Assembly (NCBI GenBank): GCA_963555705.1
Contig: OY743182.1
Location: forward strand, 54,688,592 to 54,752,591
Reading direction: 5' to 3'
DNA: 64,000 nt
Origin: Ligustrum vulgare
Taxonomy: Eukaryota; Streptophyta; Magnoliopsida; Lamiales; Oleaceae
Positions 58,448 to 64,000 of this stretch are shown here, piece by piece (within the stretch, counting starts at the first letter, position 1; each line of letters opens with the position of its first letter). The notes below the pieces were generated by a model, which was not told the origin of the DNA, did not search any database, and saw only the letters and a program-made list of their open reading frames with translations. The position numbers and the translations under genes are program-made.

Positions 58448-58755
58448 AAAAAAAAAAAAAAAGATGTTTCCCACATCCTGAGGGCCCGAACCGACCACGC
58501 CCAAGGCCTTGGTTCGGGAAGGTAAATCCAGGTTATGCCTCTTCCATGGTCAGGGTGATACTTATGGCAAGGCCCCTTTCAGGGTAACTGAGTCACAAGC
58601 CACAAGGTTCTACCGCCACGCCTTTACATTACCAATTACATCACCAATAAATTGGCTGCTCCTGGCTGCTCTTGGCGGGTTTCGAACCGAGCACACGGCG
58701 AGTGCCAGCCCAATACCGTACCTCCTTTACCACTTGGAGATGTGCCCTGGGGGCA
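58448..58755 (-). mobile_element. tRNA-derived SINE
   Basis: On the minus strand it starts near TGCCCCCAGGGCACATCTCC. It has an A-box-like AAGTGGTAAAGGAGG (about 58722-58736) and a B box GGTTCGAAACC (58678-58688), the internal RNA polymerase III promoter in the usual order and spacing. It ends in a T-run (plus-strand A-run about 58446-58463). It is flanked by a perfect 15-bp duplication GATGTAGAATTTACT (58431-58445 and 58756-58770), 17 bp if the following AA is counted. The T-ended tail resembles Au-type plant SINEs. The plus-strand open frame over it is not a gene. Confidence 0.9.
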
Positions 58756-58772
58756 GATGTAGAATTTACTAA

Positions 58773-59449
58773 TTTGGCAAACCGATGGGATAGTACAAAT
58801 ACACTCCAGTTTTCTTTACAGAATTCATTTGACTTGAAAGATATATGCATAACACCGACATCACATACTGAAATACTATAATGTTACACATTTTCGTTGC
58901 TATCAAATAATGAAAAAGAAATCTACAGCAGATTAGGCCAAAAGCCATTGTCACAGTATTGCGGCTTCAATTTTTGTGTTTTTCAACATAACTCTGGTTT
59001 GGGTAATTGAAAAAGGCATGCACAAATCGAGGTCACATCTTCAATGTGTCCACAAGGTATTCAAATCACATTAAGGATGCATTTCACTTCAGTGCCGCAT
59101 AGTTATAGACTATTAGGTCAGAGGTTAATGTTTGTGCAAATTAGGAAACTTTTTGTCACAAAGATTCTAAGAAATAAACTTGAAGAAACTCAGTTCAAAG
59201 TACGTAAACGAGGTCACATGATCAGTTAATTGATTACGTTGCCATAAGATTAGTGTTAACTAAGTGCCTTTGCTAGTGAGGACAATTTTTATCTGGTAAT
59301 AAACATTGCAATGAGAAAGATTTTTTGTCAAGCTACGAGATTAGTTCTTGTTTATTTTTGTATCAAGTTTGTCCACACCTTGTGGTTTTCACCTGAAGTG
59401 ATTTTTTTTAAAGAAATTAATATTTAGTCATCTATTGAGAAATCATATC
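58773..59449. other. Intergenic, no gene recognised
   Basis: Mixed-composition DNA right of the SINE. No conserved feature is seen. Confidence 0.4.
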
Positions 59450-60060
59450 TCAGTCCACAATACCCATAATCATATAGATATGCTTAAGTCACAATATTAT
59501 CACAATTTGTGGTCACATGGACAATTTTTCCACATAACACCTATCAACACAACTCATTTCTTCTTCATTTGATGTTCACATTATAAAAGGGTTCTAGGTT
59601 ACAGAAAAAAATATTAGAAATTTTATGTTATTACCCATAATTGTATAGAATTTCTTAGGTCACAATTTGATCACATAATTACAATCTAGGGTCCCATGTT
59701 CAATTTTTCCAAAAAGCACATATCAATAAAACTCATTTTCTTATCTCTTTAACATTCACAGTATAAAAGTGTCTAGGTCACAAACGATAAAATACTGAGA
59801 AATTTGTTGTTATTCCACAATACCCATAAATCATATACAGATGCTTAGGTTATAGTATAATCACATAATTACAATTTTGGGGTCACATGTTCAATTTTTC
59901 CACAAAACACCTATCAACAAAATTCATTTTCTTATGCATTCCACTTTCACGTTAGGAAGGTTTCTAGGTCACAAAAGGATTGTTAAAAATCTTTTGTTAT
60001 TCCAGAATACCCGTAATCATATATGAATGATTAGGTCATAGAATGATCAATTCATGGCCA
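59450..60060. repeat. Tandem array, unit about 180 bp
   Basis: Just over three diverged units, starting near 59455, 59632, 59815 and 60000. Each has ACAATACCCATAATCATATA, then AGGTCACAAT, GGTCACATG, CAATTTTTCCAC, CACCTATCAACA and TTCTAGGTCACA. Non-coding. The unit size is satellite-like, but copy number inside the window is low. Confidence 0.85.
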
Positions 60061-60697
60061 ACTTCCCAATTCCATTGGTTCAATTGCCTGAATTTCTTTT
60101 GTGTCAACGACTCTCTTCCTTTTTACTATCGGTACTTTTCGTTTCAGACATTTTAGCAAGTTCTCTCTTCGGCTTGAACCTTGGTGCAGCGTAAATAATT
60201 TATGGGCTTTCAACAATTGGGCGAGAATTGAGGTTCATGTATGTTCGGTTTCAATTAGTGGAGTGAAGTAGATTAGGATCATTGCCAGATATTTAGGGGT
60301 ATTCATTTATGTTTATTTATTTCAAAAAATTTCTTTCTACCATTATAAACAAAAATTGCACTAGTTACTTATATGTCTATTTTGTAATATATAACAATTT
60401 CAGGATTAATTATTAAAATCCTATTTAAAACTTGAATTTTGTATAAATAAGTTTGTTCTTATTCTTGAATTCAAAACTTAAATTATAGGGTTCCCAATAA
60501 TTTCCACTTTTAAGTGATATATATGATCATAAAGTATCCTACATAAAAAGTTTACAAGAAATCCAATTGTTTATATAGTGGGATAACACTTTAAGTTATA
60601 ATTTGATATAACTAGTATACTTGTACTAACTAGCCACTAAAGCTAGCTAGCCATCGCAACAGTGGTGCATAACACGGCCTGCACTTCAGAAAAGAGT

Positions 60698-60865
60698 ATC
60701 ATGGCTCGATGATGTGAAATTAGGATAGTTCGGTGAGTTGACAAATGCGTGGATTGTGACAAGGCAACGATCATAAGTGGAATCATGATTCGATGACATG
60801 ACATTATGATGACTCGGTGGGTTGGCATACGCATGGATAGTGACAAGGCGACAGTTGTGCATGAC
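60698..60865. repeat. 84-bp tandem duplication
   Basis: Two units, about 60698-60781 and 60782-60865, share ATCATG..TCGATGA.ATGA, TCGGTG.GTTG and GATAGTGACAAGGC words with moderate divergence. Confidence 0.75.
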
Positions 60866-61110
60866 GTCTGCATTACTTAATGTCAATTTGTAATTGGTGA
60901 ATATGTATGATGAATGGACACACTCATTACCAAACATGATCTGAACCATCAGATCATGATCCAACGTGTCATGACGATTCATATCAATTGGTGCACCCAT
61001 TCAGAGTAGATACACATTCATTCAAAATGATACTTGGAAATCTATAAATTAGGAGCCCCAGATTCAATTTTTTTCACACTAAGTCAATTTCTCAATTATG
61101 ATTCTTCTTA

Positions 61111-61210
<100 letters not shown>

Positions 61211-62047
61211 TCCTGTTGATAACATAAATTATTGTAAAAACAATTTATGGAGCTTTTTAAAAGCTCGTTTTTCATTTTATCTTAGCAGAATGCAAGTCAT
61301 ACTTTGGTTCGACTAATAAGGTGAGTATAGTGCAGTACCGACTTTGGAAGACATGTTGTATATTGGGAGACATATGGTCTTCAATCCTTTTAGCACCTTT
61401 TTAGAGGTACAAAATATGTTTTACGGAGATTTGCCTCGATATACCTCGCTTCATCTCCCTTTCTACATTTTTGTTTTGTTTTTACTTGATTGTTCCCATC
61501 AATTATTTACAAAAAGTATAACTTGAAGAATGTTATAAATAGTAACTTACAAAATGTCTCGATCAAGTAAATAGTTCTGTCATTAACAAAAGAAAAAAAA
61601 AAAAAAAACATTGAAAAATAAGATAGATATAAAACCAATTTTCTTGAAACCCAAGAATTAATTGATAAGTGTGAGAATTATTGAGTAAATGTCATAATAA
61701 AAAAACCAAAGAGGGAGGGTATAATTAGTTCTCTTTGATATTCATTTGAACTCATTTTTTTCGAAACTTATTTTTAATCAGTATTTAAAAAACAAGCTTA
61801 GACATACGTCTACGGTTCGTGCTTCATCCATGCTTTGTTCGTGCATTCCCAGGATTTTTTGCGCCTAGAAGCGCTTAAGCGTGATTCTCGACCAAGCTGC
61901 TTCGTCACGCTTTACACTTTTAATTAAACAATGTTTTTAATCATATGTTTTATTAATAAAATAATCTACTTTTTTAATTACACATTTTTCAAAATTTATT
62001 ATTACAAAATGCATTACTTAATAATAATGATTATCAAAAAAGGTTTT

Positions 62048-62824
62048 TGATGTGTTCCGGACCCTCGACAATTGGAGTCATAGAAGGCTTGACGAAAAAA
62101 ATCAAGTAATTCAAGCCAAAACAAGAATTCAGCAGGTTCGACGAGCTTTGAAGATCAAACCGTGTCGAAAAGAAAAAAAAAATTATGCAGAAGCAAAGTT
62201 ACGGCCGTAACCAAATATTCTCACGGCCGTAAGTCACTCTCGGATCAAAATGAAGAATTCCAGGTTTTCAAAATTACGACCGTAAATATTATGGTCACGG
62301 CCGTAATCCTTAAGCAGAAGAATAGTTACGGCTGTAAGTGATTCTGTCACGGCCGTAAGTTAGGATTTTCGCAAATAAGGCGGATTTTTAATTCCTTTTC
62401 CAGTTTTAGCTATTTTAGGTTAGTTAGAACTCTATTTTGAGTCCATTAGCGACTAGGGTTTTATTTTGCTTATTTATATGCTATTTTCTGTTCATTGTAA
62501 TCAGATTTGATTTGATTAAACAGTTAATTGAGGATTTCAATAAAACATATAAGTGGATTCCTATATTTCATAGAACTTATCAAGATTATCAACTTGTGGC
62601 GTTCATCCCGAACTTATCAAATATTTGCTAGAATATTTGTGGTGTTCAAAACCAGAAACTCATCAAGGAGATTAGACAAATCCTTGTGGCCTTTCGAAAG
62701 TCGTGGTTCTTTATTCCGCATCGTAGAGCCACCTCGTCGTGAATATCGGGTCATAATTTATCCGTCCAACCACAACCTGAGTTCGGAACTTTCCGGTATT
62801 TCTTCCGCGCTTCGAACCTCATCA
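62048..62824 (+). repeat. 5' LTR of a Ty3/gypsy element
   Basis: Begins TGATGTGTTCCGGACCCTCG (or TG at 62051) and ends CGAACCTCATCA, two bases before a primer-binding site. The 3' LTR must lie beyond the window. It carries six ACGGCCGT-type palindromes (separate entry). Length about 777 bp; the start is less certain than the end. Confidence 0.75.
62199..62358. promoter_or_regulatory. Six ACGGCCGT-type palindromes in the LTR
   Basis: ACGGCCGT or a one-base variant starts at 62201, 62223, 62276 (ACGACCGT), 62297, 62328 (ACGGCTGT) and 62349. The spacings are 22, 53, 21, 31 and 21 bp. They alternate between a TT-flanked and a TC-flanked form on the left and are followed by AA. Each holds two CpGs. 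The three pairs have spacing near two helical turns. Confidence 0.8.
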
Positions 62825-62826
62825 TA

Positions 62827-62838
62827 TGGTATCAGAGC
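62827..62838 (+). other. Primer-binding site (initiator tRNA-Met type)
   Basis: TGGTATCAGAGC, complementary to the 3' end of plant initiator methionine tRNA, directly downstream of the LTR. It proves the orientation (+) of this element. Confidence 0.85.
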
Positions 62839-63295
62839 TGGACTCTGAATTCGGGTTTTTCTATCCAGTTTAATTCTTATGTTTATCATCGAGTCTGTCA
62901 TAAGAATTATCCATATCTTGTTGTTGAGTCTTTCTTTTCTTGAGTGTTCTTCGTGCCAGTAAATTTTTTCCAGTTTGATCCCTATAAAAATTCAACAAAA
63001 ATTTAAAAGTGTTTATTTTGTTCGATTCTTATTCAAATCTTGTTCCGTTTGTTTTGTTGTGTTCGTGTCGAATTTTCTGATTTATTTAAAAAAATTATTT
63101 TTTTATTATTATTTAATTCCGAAAATTCATTATTCAAAAAAGAAGAAGGAACTATTCCAAAATTCAAGAACCACTTTCTTGAGTTTCTTTAAAATTCTTG
63201 GTATTCATTTCCTTCTAAGTCATTAAAAGTCGTTCTTACTATTTGATGTCTAAATCCTCTTCATTTTTGAATTTTTTTTATACGCCACATAAGGA
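62839..63295 (+). other. Leader of the terminal gypsy element, gag absent
   Basis: About 455 bp of T-rich sequence between the primer-binding site and the protease-like ORF. A gag of roughly 1 kb is normally expected here, and no gag core or zinc knuckle is found. Confidence 0.6.
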
Positions 63296-63814
63296 ATGGA
63301 TTATGATCCGGACTTTTTATTCCAAACTAGATGTTATGTGGATCATAAGGGGTGCAGTTTGACGATTGATGGAAAGTGCTTTACTAATTTCGTTAGTAGC
63401 ACCGTGGTTGAAAAATTAGGATTGCCCCTAGAACCACGTTATAAACCTTATAGGATGACGTGGATGAGGGAGTTTGAGAATTTCAAAGTAACCAAACAAG
63501 TTCTATTGCCTATCACCCAGGGAAGGTATAGTGGGGATGTATGGTGTGATTTAGTGCCATTGAAATCTTATCATATTTTATTGGAAAAATCTTGGAAACA
63601 TAGGAGGGAGGCTGTTTATGATAAGAGTATGCACATATACAAATTCCTTAAGAAAGGGAAAACATGCGCACTATATGGGTTGACATTAGAGGAAGCACTA
63701 GAAGATTCACGGAGGGTAAGGAAGGAGAGTGAAAAGTGGTGCAATAGGAGGCATCGTGGGGATAAAGATATTGAAAAGAAGGAGAGAGAGTTGAAATTAA
63801 AAACAAATAAATAA
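63296..63814 (+). pseudogene. Ty3/gypsy retropepsin-like domain
   Basis: A 172-residue frame matches the aspartic protease region before RT in plant chromovirus-type gypsy elements: CSLTIDGKCFTNFVSSTVVE, EKLGLPLEPRYKPYRMTWM, TKQVLLPITQGRYSGDVWCD, LVPLKSYHILLEKSW, then a charged tail. In relatives the active site reads IDGGS; here it is IDGKC, so the catalytic Asp-Gly is kept but the following Gly-Ser is lost. The usual LLGRPW reads LLEKSW. It stops at 63814, and the sequence beyond runs to the window edge without recognisable RT. Probably a non-functional, gag-less derivative. Confidence 0.75.
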
Positions 63815-64000
63815 ACTCCAAAATTTGATGAGGAAAATGTGGAGTTGGGTAGCGAGGAAATGATTAAGAATGAAATTGTTGATAATAAGATGAATGAATT
63901 GGAAGCTGGGGTAAAAGTTCAAAATTTGGGTTTTAAATTGGTAGATCCACATTTGGGTAGTGATGAGGTAGTGTACGAGAATGGTGATAAAAATGTGGAG

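Noticed and set aside
58678..58736. A tRNA gene (A and B boxes)
   Set aside because: No cloverleaf or acceptor pairing; the boxes belong to the SINE head.
58509..58772. Plus-strand frame of 87 codons
   Set aside because: Antisense to a SINE with clear polymerase III boxes and target duplications.

Overview
The window looks like intergenic, transposon-dominated nuclear DNA of a flowering plant, most likely a eudicot. It is AT-rich, has GT-AG introns, and carries plant-type Athila/Ty3-gypsy, Ty1-copia, LINE, SINE, PIF/Harbinger, hAT, Mutator (MULE) and Helitron sequence. The species cannot be named from the sequence. I find one convincing cellular gene, an intronless lipid phosphate phosphatase beta-type (PAP2 superfamily) gene at 35.6-36.3 kb. 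There is also a broken exon fragment of a starch/glucan phosphorylase at 21.7-22.4 kb. I saw no tRNA, rRNA or organelle-derived gene.

Layout. 0.7-17.2 kb is a nested stack: a minus-strand LINE is split by a minus-strand Athila-type Ty3/gypsy element (1537-16620), whose gag is itself split by a 2.4-kb solo LTR (11689-14106, TSD TTCAT). The Athila LTRs differ at only 3 of 1218 aligned bases, yet every coding block is broken. 17.2-20.5 kb is AT-rich debris with Helitron 3' ends, inverted arms and tandem duplications. 21.7-25.0 kb holds the phosphorylase fragment and a decayed MULE whose transposase is fused to an OTU-type cysteine protease. 28.5-35.5 kb is a second stack: a Harbinger-like non-autonomous element, a hAT-like element inside it (TSD TATATTAA), and an apparently complete PIF/Harbinger element (30463-35426, TSD TAA) with both of its genes. 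The phosphatase ATG lies only 71 bp beyond this stack.

36-62 kb is intergenic DNA with short DNA transposons, several with exact target-site duplications (39835-40865 TTTCAGAG; 54031-54647 TAAGCACC). It also contains a solo LTR (48559-50024, TSD TCTAC), a tRNA-derived SINE (58448-58755, TSD at least 15 bp), a copia fragment, G4-prone C-rich DNA and two tandem arrays. The window ends inside another Ty3/gypsy element (LTR about 62048-62824, primer-binding site, then a protease region with no gag before it).

The most unusual pattern is shared by two different LTR families. The Athila LTRs carry four copies of GCGATCGC with start spacings 23, 53 and 23 bp. The terminal gypsy LTR carries six copies of ACGGCCGT (or one-base variants) with spacings 22, 53, 21, 31 and 21 bp. 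A diverged internal Athila copy has 23, 52 and 24. A weaker version occurs in the 48.6-kb solo LTR.
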